Notes under the pieces: model-generated | Databases searched by the model: none | What the model was told of the DNA's origin: nothing | Seen by the model: only the letters and a program-made list of their open reading frames with translations | Translations under genes and position numbers: made by a program | In this document: positions 38,167-48,835 of the stretch, piece after piece | Layout: each line of letters begins with the position of its first letter | How positions within the stretch are numbered: the first letter of the stretch is position 1 | NCBI GenBank assembly: GCA_015680685.1 | Contig: MNCI01001451.1 | Coordinates: forward strand, 516,504-580,503 | Reading direction: 5' to 3' | Length of the DNA stretch: 64,000 bases | Source of the DNA: Gnetum montanum | Lineage: Eukaryota > Streptophyta > Gnetopsida > Gnetales > Gnetaceae

Positions 38167-39400
38167 GAGCAAGCATGGATACCAAGAAACTATTCGCACC
38201 ACTGTTCATCAATGGACCATACGGACCCATCCAACGGGAGATGATTAAAAAGTCCATTGATTTAGACAAATTGACTTATGAAAACTCTGTGGCATCAATA
38301 GAGGAAATGATAGAATGCTTTTAGAGCATGCTAAAATTGCTAGATATTGAAGTCGATAACATCACCGAGGATCCATTAATTGAAACCCCCATCACTATGC
38401 CAAGCGGTGAAGTTAAGGTACTAAAGCTGAGTACTTTACTAGACCCACAACTTTTCGATGACATAGCAAAAGTGCTAAAAGGCAACATCAAGGCATTCAC
38501 TTGGTCTTACACTGACATGCCTAGGCTAGACCCTCGAATAGTCTAGCACAACATCATACTCGACCCGAAGCTAAGACCACTGAAACAAAAAGCACGTAAG
38601 GTTAAGCCTAAGGTAGCATTGGCAATTCGCAATGAGATCACCAAACTTTATCAAGCTAGTTTCATTTGGGCTATTGACTACACTAACTGGGTATCTAACA
38701 TGGTCATTGTCCCAAAGACGAATGGAAGCATTCGCCTATGCATTGACTTCTGGGACCTCAACTTAGCGACCATAAAAGACAACTTTCCTCTACCTAGTAT
38801 TGATCAACTGGTTGACTCAACCGCTGGGCATGCACTGTTATCGTTTATGGATGGCTTCTTGGGATATAATCAGATCCGGATTAACCCTGAACATCAACTC
38901 AGGATAACCTTCATGACACCATGGGGGACATTTTGTTATATGATTATGCCCTTCAGTTTAAAGAATGTTGGTGCTACATATCAACGAGCGATGACCTTCA
39001 TCTTCAGTGATTACCTCCTTCACTCACTCAACGATTACGTAGACGATATAGCGGTTAAATCGAAGACACAAGAGCAACACATACAAGACATAGACTTGAT
39101 ACTTAAGCGTTGTTTAAAATATGAGCTTAGAATTAACCCAAAAAAAATGTGTCTTTGGGGTCAAATAAGGAAAAATGCTAGGATTCATAGTTTCAGAAGC
39201 AGGAATTCGAGTAGACCTCGATAAGATGAAGGCCATCACAAACTAGCAACCACCAAACAATCTTACCAAACTTTGAGGCTTACAAGGTAGATTACAGTTC
39301 ATTAGGTGCTTTATAGAAAAATTGATCGATAAGTTGAAACCCATGAACCATTTGGTATGCAAGAGTATGCATTTTCAATGGACTCCACAATGATAGGAAG
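38167..39400 (+). pseudogene. Element C reverse transcriptase
   Basis: It opens after an acceptor-like GTGGCTTGGCAG at 38155-38166 with ASMDTKKLFAPLFINGPYGP. RT motifs follow: FTWSYTDMPRLDP, EITKLYQASFIWAI, NMVIVPKTNGSIRLCIDF, DNFPLPSIDQLVDSTAGH, LSFMDGFLGYNQIRINPE, TPWGTFCYMIMPF, and the catalytic YVDD at 39036-39047. One extra A in the A8 run at about 39140-39147 shifts the frame; the downstream frame continues GKMLGFIVSEAGIRVDLDKM. TAG stops (38545, 39245 and others) are CAG-type changes. Catalytic Asps are intact, so decay is recent relative to B. Confidence 0.9.
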
Positions 39401-39720
39401 CTTTTGACAATATCAAAATGGCACTGACTCAATTACCGATAGTTTATCTGCCTCAGAATAATAAACCATTCTACATCTACCTAGCCACATCGGATTCATC
39501 AATCATGTCTATGATTTGCCAGAAACAAGATGATGGAACTGAAGTTCCTATTTACTACTTGAGCCATGCATTAGTAGCCCATGAAAAACGTTACAATGAC
39601 ATGGAAATATCATGCCTTGCCCTTACCTTTTCTTTAAAGAAGTAGTGACATTATCTCTTCCATAACCAAGTAAATATCATTTGTAAAGACAACGTGCTCA
39701 AAGCTATCACAAACAACATG
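39401..39720 (+). pseudogene. Element C first RNase H
   Basis: ALTQLPIVYLPQNNKPFYIY, then PIYYLSHALVAHEKRYNDME and CLALTFSLKK followed by adjacent TAG and TGA (where relatives have Trp-Arg). This is the usual gypsy RNase H that follows RT. Confidence 0.8.
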
Positions 39721-39859
39721 TACGAATCAAGCAAGATGGCTCGATGGAAGGTAATGATTACTGAGTTTGATCTACATTACATAGCCCAATCATCCATCAA
39801 AGGTCAAGCTATAGTCAATCAGATGACTGCATCACCAACACAAGATCAAGCAACGATTA

Positions 39860-40470
39860 ATCTAGAGTTTCCAGATGAAAACGTAAGCACAATTGACGTA
39901 GTGCCCGATAACTATGATGCAATATTAAACTTTGATGGAGCATCCACCTCCCGAGGTGGAAGTGCTGCTGCTGTTATCACATATCCCTCCGAGGAGATTC
40001 AACCCTTTGCTTACCGATTTAACTTTCCTTGTACCAATAACATAGCAGAGTATGAAGGTCTCCTTAGAGGCCTCATCGTAGCACAAGCTTCAAACATCAC
40101 ACGTCTCGTAGTTAGAGGTGACTCACAGTTAATCATAAACCAAGTCAAAGACATTTACACATGTAAATCATCTCATCTACAATTCTACTGTGACCTGACA
40201 AAACACTTGCTAAAACACTTTATAAATATAGAACTACAACATGTGCCCATTGTAGACGCACTAGCCACGTTAGCTCTAAACATCTCACCGGACATGTTTC
40301 ATGCATTGCCTAGTTCCATCATGAGCTGTGACAACCCCATAACTGATGCTCCAAATGAACTTCCCATTGCATCCATTAGCATGACACATGCCATAGAATG
40401 GTACGATGACATAAAAGAGTACCTTTTACATGGTGAACCACCTCAACATCTAACGAATGCATAGAAGGAC
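39860..40470 (+). pseudogene. Element C second, archaeal-type RNase H
   Basis: AILNFDGASTSRGGSAAAVI, NNIAEYEGLLRGLIVAQ and VVRGDSQLIINQVKDIY give the D-E-D catalytic series, with the aRH hallmark AEYEGL. HVPIVDALATLALN provides the last Asp region. In plants this extra domain is the mark of the Tat lineage (Ogre, Retand and relatives). The frame stays open for 256 codons. Confidence 0.88.
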
Positions 40471-41562
40471 ATGATGCGAAAATGCTCTCGGTAGTATACA
40501 CTAGTAGGGGATACGTTATGTCATAGATCCTATGAGGGAATTTTACTAGTATGTGTTAGTAGCACCGATGGCCAAACCATTGTGGATCAAGTTCATGAGG
40601 GACTCTGCGGAGGGCACATAGCGCCCAAAGCAATGGCAACCAAAATAAGATGTTTAAGGTACTATTGGCCACACATGGAGTGCGACTGTTTTCCCAAGGT
40701 CAAAACGTGTAATACATGTCAAAAGCATGGTAATCTTATTCATGTCCCACCCAATGAGTTGCATATGGCTCAAATCAGATGGCCTTTCTAGAAATGGGGG
40801 TTAGACATCATTGGACCAATAACTCCCTCGTCTTTAGCAAGGCATAGCTTCATCATAACCGTGACTGAATAGTTCATGAAATGGGTAGAAGCTATTCCTC
40901 TTAGGAAGACCACATCGAAACAAGTATGCAACTTTATCCTTGAAAACATTGTGACCCATTTTGGCATCCCAATGACCATCATTACTGACAATGGACCACA
41001 ATTCAGCAGTGTTGAAACAAAAACTTTTTGCAACAGCCTAGGCACTAAACATTCATTCTTGTCTCCATATTATCCTCAAAGCAACGGACAAGTAGAAGCC
41101 ACAAATAAAACTGTCATTATGGTGCTCAAGAAAATGCTTCATTAGAGCAAACGAAGATGGCACGAGCAGCTAGTTTATGCACTATGGGCATATAGAACAA
41201 CGCATAGGACATCCACAGGTAAAACACCANNNNNNNNNNNNNNNNNNNNNNNNNNNNNNNNNNNNNNNNNNNNNNNNNNNNNNNNNNNNNNNNNNNNNNN
41301 NNNNNNNNNNTGTCGTTGTTGCTTCTGGTACCACTCGATTTGATCAAGTGTTCATGTGTNTGACATTCATAAGCGCCCAATCAAAGAAGGGGACCTTATA
41401 CTTAAGGCGGTTCATGAACATGCGGACAAGTCCTCAGCCAACTGGGAAAGGCCTTACTTGGTCACCAAAGCATACGGTAACGGAGCATTCAAACTAGTAG
41501 ATATGGACAGAAATGAGCTTGCACATCCCATAAATCATTTGTACCTCAAACCATTCTACGTT
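40471..41562 (+). pseudogene. Element C integrase with assembly gap
   Basis: Zinc finger HHCC: VHEGLCGGHIAPKAM ... CDCFPKVKTCNTCQKHG (40590-40735). Core DDE: GLDIIGPI, TDNGPQFSSVETKTF and PYYPQSNGQVEATNK (41066-41110). A run of 81 Ns (41230-41310) removes part of the core-to-C-terminal link. The C-terminus DIHKRPIKEGDLILKAVHEH to NHLYLKPFYV ends at 41562 with TGA. Single TAGs (40462, 40789, 41143) are the only stops seen outside the gap. Confidence 0.88.
41230..41310. other. Assembly gap (81 N)
   Basis: Unknown bases inside the integrase gene, followed by a 49-base island (41311-41359) in reversed orientation and a single N at 41360. Confidence 0.99.
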
Positions 41563-41574
41563 TGAAATCACTCG

Positions 41575-42040
41575 GTATAGATTCGTCCTGGCATCATGAT
41601 GGTAAACTGATACCACAGATTCGTCCTGGCATCATGATGGTAAATTGATACCATAGATTCATCCTAGCATCATGATGGTAAACTGATACCACAGATTCGT
41701 CCTGGCATCATGACGGTAAACTGATATCACAAATTCATCCTAGCATCATGACAGTAAACTGATACCATAGAATGTCCTGGGTTATGACTCAAAACTAACA
41801 CCACAGAGCAGTCCTAACATCATGACCTAAAACCGATACCACAGAGCGTCCGATATGACATTAAACTACCACAGTCTTGTACACCAGAGTCCACTAAGAC
41901 TATAAACTAGCTCGCCTCTTCATAATCCACCACGACTATAAACTAGCATTGAACCGTCTACTACGATGATAAACTGGCAATGTCCAAGGGATTATGACAT
42001 AAAACTAACCTACGGTAGTCTGCTAAGACTATAAACTAGC
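41575..42040 (+). repeat. 38-base tandem array after integrase (element C)
   Basis: Five copies of a 38-base unit, ATTCGTCCTGGCATCATGAT then GGTAAACTGATACCACAG, start at about 41581, 41619, 41657, 41695 and 41733. More degenerate ATGACATAAAACTA / CGACTATAAACTAG units follow to 42040. It corresponds to the post-integrase arrays in B and D. Confidence 0.85.
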
Positions 42041-43160
42041 AAGATCATCTCCAGCACATTCATCCGCTGCTATAATTCATGGCATTTCTTCATCAACGCT
42101 TACCACATCATTCATCACATTGGCTCTGACTACACTATTGCTGCTCATTTTGTTTACCTTAAGTTTCACATGGTGCCTCCATTTGCATCAGCCACATTCA
42201 TGTTTGAAGTGTTCGCTAACTCATTCACTTGTGGTTTTCTTATCTTCTTGGAGTTGTGTTTGCAGGATGACACCTAGTGGTGCTCATACACGGATACACT
42301 TCATCATGTTGACAAGGTGCCACATTGTTTCTGACGCACGCAACTAGGTTAATCAATCTGTTCAAAAGTACATTCCCAGTTCCCAACACATTCTTCATTT
42401 CCCCAACACTCTCATTCCCTTTCCTATCCGGTTATAGTTCCTAGATACACCCAGTACATCCCAAAACTTTGAGCACACTGTTACACGCTATGACACTCTC
42501 AAGCAGTTGCAACACACAACATGGCACATGAGCATGTGTGAAAAATTGAAATAAAGTTGCTTCATTTCTAGTAAAAAAAAAGATCAAAGAGCAAAGAGCA
42601 AAATGAACCACAAGACCCTTGGCACTTCCCATACAAGCCCCAGGCAGGAAGGTAGTTGTCTTGGAAAGAAGTACTTGTGTATCAAATCATCATGTTTCAC
42701 CTCACTGCGTGGCTTTGGTTGTCGAACAATGAGTTCCCTTAGACACTCCACAAGGGTCCTGTTTCTCCAAAGAATGCATCACCTCATCGCGTGGCTTTGG
42801 TTGTGATAACAAGTTCTCTCAAACATGATACAAGAGTCTTGTTCCGCCAAAGGACGTACTCCTCATGCCTTGGTTCCAAGTCTACCAAATATTGGCCATC
42901 GACAAGGAACAACATGACTTGTTTGCACAAGACGAATAATCCTCTCCCACACCAGCACAATCCCTTGATCAATTCCCAATCCCACAGTTGTAAACATCTC
43001 CTCTAGATATCATCTCAAAACTTCATTTCCCAATCCCAAGTGCTTCTAAACATAGTGCGAGGACATGTGGCCAAGTGTCAAAGGACAATGCTACTAAGTT
43101 GCTTGTGGTGTTTTGTACTTCTTTGTCGACGCTTCCCGGGTCGATTCCTGCAAGCGTCAA
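42041..43160 (+). other. Element C 3' non-coding region
   Basis: No gene is supported. It contains a local direct repeat (CACTGCGTGGCTTTGGTTGT near 42701 and a similar copy near 42783). The opposing small frames here have no protein-like conservation with B or D. Confidence 0.5.
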
Positions 43161-43174
43161 CAAAGAGGGGCCAA
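43161..43174 (+). other. Element C polypurine tract
   Basis: CAAAGAGGGGCCAA directly precedes the 3' LTR TGAAACACC. Confidence 0.85.
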
Positions 43175-44752
43175 TGAAACACCACAAAAAAAAATTGGAC
43201 CTAACACTTTCAGACAAGAATCGAGCTAAGTCATGATGCTTCTCAGCATGACCGGAACTTGCGAACTTCAGAAACAACATCAAACGGAGTTGAATCAAGA
43301 AAGTAAAAGTTCCCCAAGATCCATTGGAGAATACATCAACATTTGGCAATAAGAACTACAAGTTTCAAACTCAAAACACTTAGTTTTGACTAAGTATACT
43401 TCTTACACATAGGCCTGCACGCCCAGCATGCAGCTTAGCGTGCACCCACTTTTGGGCCCCAAAAATGAGTCAAAACATGCCAGAATCAAGCATCTAGACC
43501 CCCCAAGACCTTCCCCAAGGTCCCCAATAGCTCTCAGCCACCTAAAAATTAAATTTTGGGCTCCAAATGATGGGTTTTCATTCTTGCACGCTAGCATGCA
43601 CGCCCAGCATGCAGCCTAGCGTACACCATCAGAAATGGCCCAAAACAGGCACCAAAGAGCAAGATTTTCACCTAAAATCGACTCTCAGAGGTAGCAAAAC
43701 TATTGGGCATCATCACAGGCACCTAAAAATGAAGATTCAACCTCGAAATGATGCACTTCTATGACATGTACAATGAGTATACATACCTTGCACGCCCAGC
43801 GTGTAAGCCTAGCATGTACGCCCAATGTGCAGAACAACGTACACCAGTTGAAGCCTTCTAAAACCATGTCAAATAAAGTCCAAATGAGCGAAAAGTCCAC
43901 AGGCAGCATTCTCATGAAACCAGAGCTGAAATCCACAGGCACCATTTTCTGTTGTAACAGTTGTGTTCGTTTGTAAATTTCCATTCTTTTGTGCTGGTCA
44001 AGTCTGTACGTTGGGTTCACACACCTAGCGTGTACACACTGGCATGTAGCATGCTGTACAGTTGTAACATTCTTTGCACTCGAGCAACACAACCACATGT
44101 CATTCGACCCAAAATTTTCTCACCCACGACCACTCATATCCTTCTAGATCCAAATCTAATGCCCAAGATCTCATAAAAACCCCAATTTTTCACTAGACCA
44201 AGGTGGTAGATTTTGACAAACAGAGACAAAAAAAATGGAAACCTAGGACACTTAGCAAATCTGGACACTAATCCTATACGTTGGGCTCCTACCCTGCACA
44301 CTGACCATACAGCCTTCACATTGTGCCTGCAGTCCAAACTAGTATACCATCATCCCTCTGCATCTACTGGGGCTCTTCATCCACCTTGTGTCAGATCCAC
44401 AACTACGTTTAGACCGGTGCATTGTAATCTCCATTTGGTAATAAAGTTGCTTCATTTTTGGTCAAGATTTGTTATATTTTTCATTCATTCTTGTTTACCT
44501 TTTTTGCTTATATTCCTGCACGGTTATGCTCTGGTTTACATTTATTATGCTATTTACAAATAACCTAGTGTATTGCACATTGGCATACATTTAGGGAAAT
44601 CCTTGTCTGATCCGCGTGTGGACCACCCAAGGTACTCTACCTTCGTCAGTTCCAGCTCGCCCTCAAGTGAAGGTAGAGTCTTCTGTGCCTGTCTGTAGAT
44701 CTCTCGGTGTCTGTTTCATTCCAGCCATGCACCGACGATTTCAGACAGTACA
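43175..44752 (+). mobile_element. Element C 3' LTR
   Basis: 1,578 bases, pairing with 26156-27732. Ends CAGTACA, followed by TSD TTAGG and B's gag. Many hairpin words that read AGCGTG in one LTR read AGCATG in the other, consistent with CpG decay. Confidence 0.9.
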
Positions 44753-44757
44753 TTAGG
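44753..44757 (+). repeat. Target-site duplication of element C, right copy
   Basis: TTAGG, identical to 26151-26155. Confidence 0.9.
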
Positions 44758-46910
44758 CACTAGTGGTTCATTGGGCATAGCTAAGGAAGGGTTCCACAAA
44801 ACTTCACAGTACCTTTGATGGCATTTGATTACCTCCTCCGACATCTGTTTGTGTTGTATACACCTGAATCCCAATAGTTGCTTCAAAAGTTTTGAAGGAT
44901 TAATGGGTAAGGGGGTATACTTGGAGGGATCTTTATGCTCAAAGTTGGGCCTCGGCTAGGTCGGTGCTATAGGTGTTGATGTTGAGGATTGTCTTGTATT
45001 ACTAGAGCTAGGTGTGGCATTAGCAGGAGTGTTGGCTGTTGTGGCAGCCTTTTTGTTGTTGCTGTTGTTGGGCTTGGTTTCCTTGGCCACAGTAGCTACT
45101 ATTGTTGCCACGGCCTTGCCCTTCTCTTTATCTTTTTTAATGTGTGCATTTTTATAGGTGACATAGGTTGGGTCCCTACTAGCTTTGGTTATGTCTTGAA
45201 TGCTCTTAGTCTGAGAAAAGGCTTGGCTAAGGGAACGCGGGGCTAGGTAATAGAGTTTAGACTTAATGAAGTTGTTTACAACTCCCTTAAAAATGGCCAA
45301 CAAGTGGGCCTCAGCAATTGGCTCATGTATCTCATTCAAGGTTGTGCTCCATTGCTGTATGAATCTCTACACAAATTCTAGTGGGTACTGCTTGATGCTC
45401 ATGAGCTGGTCTAGCATGACTTCTGGTTTCAGGTTGTACTTGAAATGAGTCACAAATTAACTTAACAACTCCTCCAAGGTTGAGATGGAGGTGCATGGGA
45501 GCACATGGTACCAGTCCAGAGCTTTGCTTATTAGGCTCATGGAAAATACATAGATAATGGTGTGAGGCCATGGTTGTAGTAATAGAGATTCGGACTTGAA
45601 GGTCACCAAATGAGCATTGGGATCGTCCTCTTGTTGTATTTTGTAAATTGGGGGAGTGGCATCCTAGGGGGCAATGTGAGCATAGGGACAGCTGAGCTAA
45701 TAGGGTCATCATGGTAAAAATCCATGACTTGAACGGTCTCGAAATCAGTGGCCTTAAGTCATTAAATTTCTTTAGTGAGGGTCTAGATGAGTTGGAAGGC
45801 TTGATCTAGACTCGGGAATGTTGCAAATGGTTGTGAGGCTACCTGAATAACCATGATGGGTAATGTTATTGTGGCAACGGCTTGTCCCATGGAAGGTGCC
45901 ATTGAGGATGCTCCAGCAAGTGGTGCTACCTAGGTGGTCCACCACCCAGTGGGTGGTGCTATTGGGGTGATGGTCATTGGTGGTGCCATGAGGTTGGCTA
46001 CTTGCCCAGTTGGTGGGGTGTCCCACAACCCTATGTTTGGTTGTACCACATTTGAAACTTGGTACGTTTGGGGTTGTATGTAATGTGACATTTGAGAGGG
46101 TTGTGTAGTAGGGAGAGAAGTAGCTGGTGCCCACCACATGATTGAGAGTGGGTCTGCTACTATTGGTGGGATGGATGTAGATAAGGGAATAGGAGGGAAA
46201 CTCATGTGTAGTTATGACATAGGCACAATATGCACGTATGGTAACGTAGCTATGACTAACATTGGGTACAATGCTGGAACACATTGGGAAGGAAGCGTGA
46301 CTAGAAACAAAGTTGAAGGGCTTGCATGTTAGTAGGTTGAAAACATGGGATGGCTGCCCATTACTGAAGAGGGTGTGGGCTATGGCATGGTTGTGGCAAC
46401 AATGAAGGGGGAAAAAGAGAAGAGTGGGTTTGACCGGAAGATAACAGTGGAAGGGATAGCTGTGGTGTTGGTCAGGACACCACCTTTAGAGTGGGAGTCC
46501 AACTTCTCCTACCCATCTTGAAATGCTTCATCATAGTGGGACACTGTGTCCCGTTCCATAGACCTACTCACTTGCATCAATTGGTTTAACACCCATTGGT
46601 ACACTTTAGTTAGCAGGTTGGTGACATCAGGAGTAGGTATGAACTCCCTCCTGTTCCAGTGGAGGAACTCAAAGTTGCATTTATCCTCGAATTCTTAGCT
46701 ATCTAAGGGTAGATTCGCTTTTACTTTTGCATAGAGGAAATCGTATCACTTTGGATCTTGTGTCAAACACTCGAGTGACAGGTTGCACAACCTAAGGGAC
46801 TAATGTTGTACTAATGCTGGGCTGGGTGGTCACTCGGGACCTGTTACATTTTGGATGGATTAGGGTACCTGTAAGTCTGAAGTGAGAATGATAGTGATGA
46901 CAAGATTCAT
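44758..46910 (-). pseudogene. gag: Element B gag, proximal part
   Basis: A minus-strand start at 46910 reads MNLVITIILTSDL. YDFLYAKVKANLPLD and NRREFIPTPDV align with D gag (YNFSCAKIQAGLL, NRREYNPS). The capsid C-terminal half is clear at 44956-45339: MNEIHEPIAEAHLLAIFKGV, FIKSKLYYLAPRSLSQAF. A Lys/Asn/Thr/Ala-rich link follows. Then come KDPSKYTPLPINPSKLLKQL and NPSLAMPNEPLVP up to the element C insertion. Frameshifts split 45340-46300 into several frames. Confidence 0.78.
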
Positions 46911-47422
46911 TTTTGTTTATTATGAAAAAGAGTAAGAGAGGAGGTTGAAATATGATACACTTAGAAGCATTGAAAATTGGCTTCCTGGACTGTTATGCCT
47001 ACTACGCTGAGCAGGACCACTACGTTGATAAGGTTGCTACACTGCACAAGACATAGATAGCATAGCACAATGATTAGCGTATCGTAGTGGGTAGCGGAAC
47101 ACAGTAGATGGTGGAACATTGTAGATGGTGTTGTGTAGTGAGTAGCATAACACTACAGGCAGTTTAGTAACCACTATGTGAACAGGGCTACTACACTGTA
47201 CAGGATATAGATAGCATGGTGAGGTAGACTCGTGAACATAGCACAGTGGCCACTTAAGGGCCTTTTGTCTTGCAAGGTTCTAGGGGAACCATCGAGACAA
47301 CCAGTCTGTATCACTTAGTGCGTAGACAACCATGGGGGTGTTATGTCTACATGAATAGGTCATTAGTGATAGGATACAGATAGCACACAAGACTACCTGT
47401 GACACATAGAAGGACGATAGAA
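46911..47422 (-). other. Element B leader with hairpin words
   Basis: Words such as CTACGCTGAGCAGG, GCATAGCACAATG and GTAGCGGAACACAGTAG recur at 46995-47240. This is the B-family motif again, outside the LTR. No gene is seen. Confidence 0.5.
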
Positions 47423-47441
47423 CACCCTTCTTCTAGCATCA
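47423..47441 (-). other. Element B primer-binding site
   Basis: The minus strand reads TGATGCTAGAAGAAGGGTG, a decayed TGGCGCTAGAAGGAGGG, a few bases from the B 5' LTR end at 47447. Confidence 0.65.
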
Positions 47442-47515
47442 AAAACTATAGCGACTGAAAACATCGATGGTTGGAACACCAAGAGGTTACTGGGCACATA
47501 GCCTAACCTTGGATT

Positions 47516-47520
47516 TGTGC
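47516..47520 (+). repeat. Target-site duplication of element D, left copy
   Basis: TGTGC here and TGCAC at 55089-55093. The uninterrupted partner LTR of B reads CGTGC at this place. All differences are transitions, so an aged 5-base duplication is likely. Confidence 0.6.
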
Positions 47521-48815
47521 TGTAGTGACAAAAAATGTTGGTGGCTGGAAACACCAAGAGGTCTTCAGGCGCATAGCCTAACCCCAGATTCGCACAAGGA
47601 CTGTGCTGGAGAGAATGGATTCAAGGTGCCCTGAATGGTTTGGTCAATTAGATAAGGACTTAACCGGTGTACAATAACCCTTTTGCAAACAATGATTTTA
47701 GATGGAACACTCGGTGGTAAAATAAAAAAGAAAAAGTAATGTGCATAGCAGTAGAAACATGATAAGCGTGTAACAAGACAGTAGACATGATTGAATGGTT
47801 GACAATGCCAAAAATGAAATAAATGTTGTAATTAGCCCAAAAGAAAGTTTGAATAGGAAGATGCACCGCCCCAAAAAAGGGTATAGGTATACAAAGGGTA
47901 CAATTGGCACAGTACGAGCATAGTCACAGCCTCGGTGGTGTTAGGCTGTGAAATCTAGTGCTCACTATGATAAACTGTGCCTCCTAGGTCAGTGGTCATA
48001 GTATATCATGTGATGTAGTTGTGTCTCTCTGTCGGTGTGGCGTACTTTGGGTCTCGTTCGCCCAGGGAGCTAAGCACCAAGATGCCAAAAATGCCAAATG
48101 CCTTGCTGGTGAAGAAAAATGAAAGCCTCCTCCTCTTCTTCTCTTCTTTCTTTTTTAAAATAGGATGCAAAGATATTTATAAGGCTAGGGTTAGCCCAAA
48201 ATGTAGATCTGGTGCCATGTGGAAGTGCGGTAGGTAACAACGTATAACATCATGTAATAGTAGGTACCAGTGCATAACAGTGTATCATAACAGGGTGTTA
48301 CGCTACGCTACAGGATGTTACGCTACACTACGCTATGCAACGTAGTAGGGTGCAGCGTAACAACACGTAACACAGTGTAATAACGTAGTGTAACAAGGTG
48401 TTATGTTACACTATAGGATGTTACGCTATGTTAGTAGGGTGCTACGTTACACTATGCTATGCAGCGTAGTAGCATGTAATAGCGCGTAACAGTGCAGCGG
48501 AACAGGGTGTTATGCTACGCTATGCTATGCAGCGTAGTAGTGCGTAACAGCACGTAACAATGCATAACAGTGTAGCGTAACAGGGTGTTATGCTATGCTA
48601 CGCTATGCAGCGTAGTAGGGTGCTACGCTATGTAGCGTAGTAGCACATAACAGTGCATAGCAGTGTACCATAACAGGGTGTTACCTTACTCTATGCTATG
48701 CAGCATAGCAAGGTGCTACGCTATATAGCGTAGCACCACATAGAAAGTGCCATTATTTTGACACCTAAAAAAACTGCAATCAAGATTCTGAGATCCCAAA
48801 TTTTGTGGTGTTTCA
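47521..48815 (-). mobile_element. Element D 3' LTR with expanded palindrome array
   Basis: 1,295 bases against 1,051 in its partner. The extra length lies in 48290-48735, where about eight blocks of GTTACGCTACGCTATGCAGC-type words alternate with GTAACAGTGTAGCGTAACAG. TATA (minus) at 48174-48181. Confidence 0.85.
48290..48735. repeat. GCTACGCTATGCAGCGTAGC palindrome array
   Basis: Several perfect or near-perfect copies of CTACGCTATGCAGCGTAG, each able to fold on itself, are spaced by TAACAGTG-rich links. The partner LTR (54760-55010) has about three. Confidence 0.85.
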
Positions 48816-48835
48816 ATGGCCCATCTTTGTTGATG

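Larger units (their letters stand above)
26156..44752 (+). mobile_element. Element C: 18.6-kb Tat-type retrotransposon with antisense gene X
   Basis: Order: 5' LTR, primer-binding site, leader, gag-protease in one frame (28225-32223), array, gene X on the minus strand, array, RT, RNase H, second RNase H, integrase, 38-base array, polypurine tract, 3' LTR. It has perfect TTAGG TSDs. In the first 180 aligned LTR bases after TGAAA I count 16 differences, 12 of them transitions, so it is not a recent insertion. Apart from an assembly gap (41230-41310) it is structurally complete. Stops are almost all single C-to-T changes and I see only one clear frameshift in gag-pol. Confidence 0.9.

Noticed and set aside
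41575-41780. Regular 38-base repeats considered as a CRISPR array
   Set aside because: The units are directly adjacent with no unique spacers, and the context is a plant retrotransposon.
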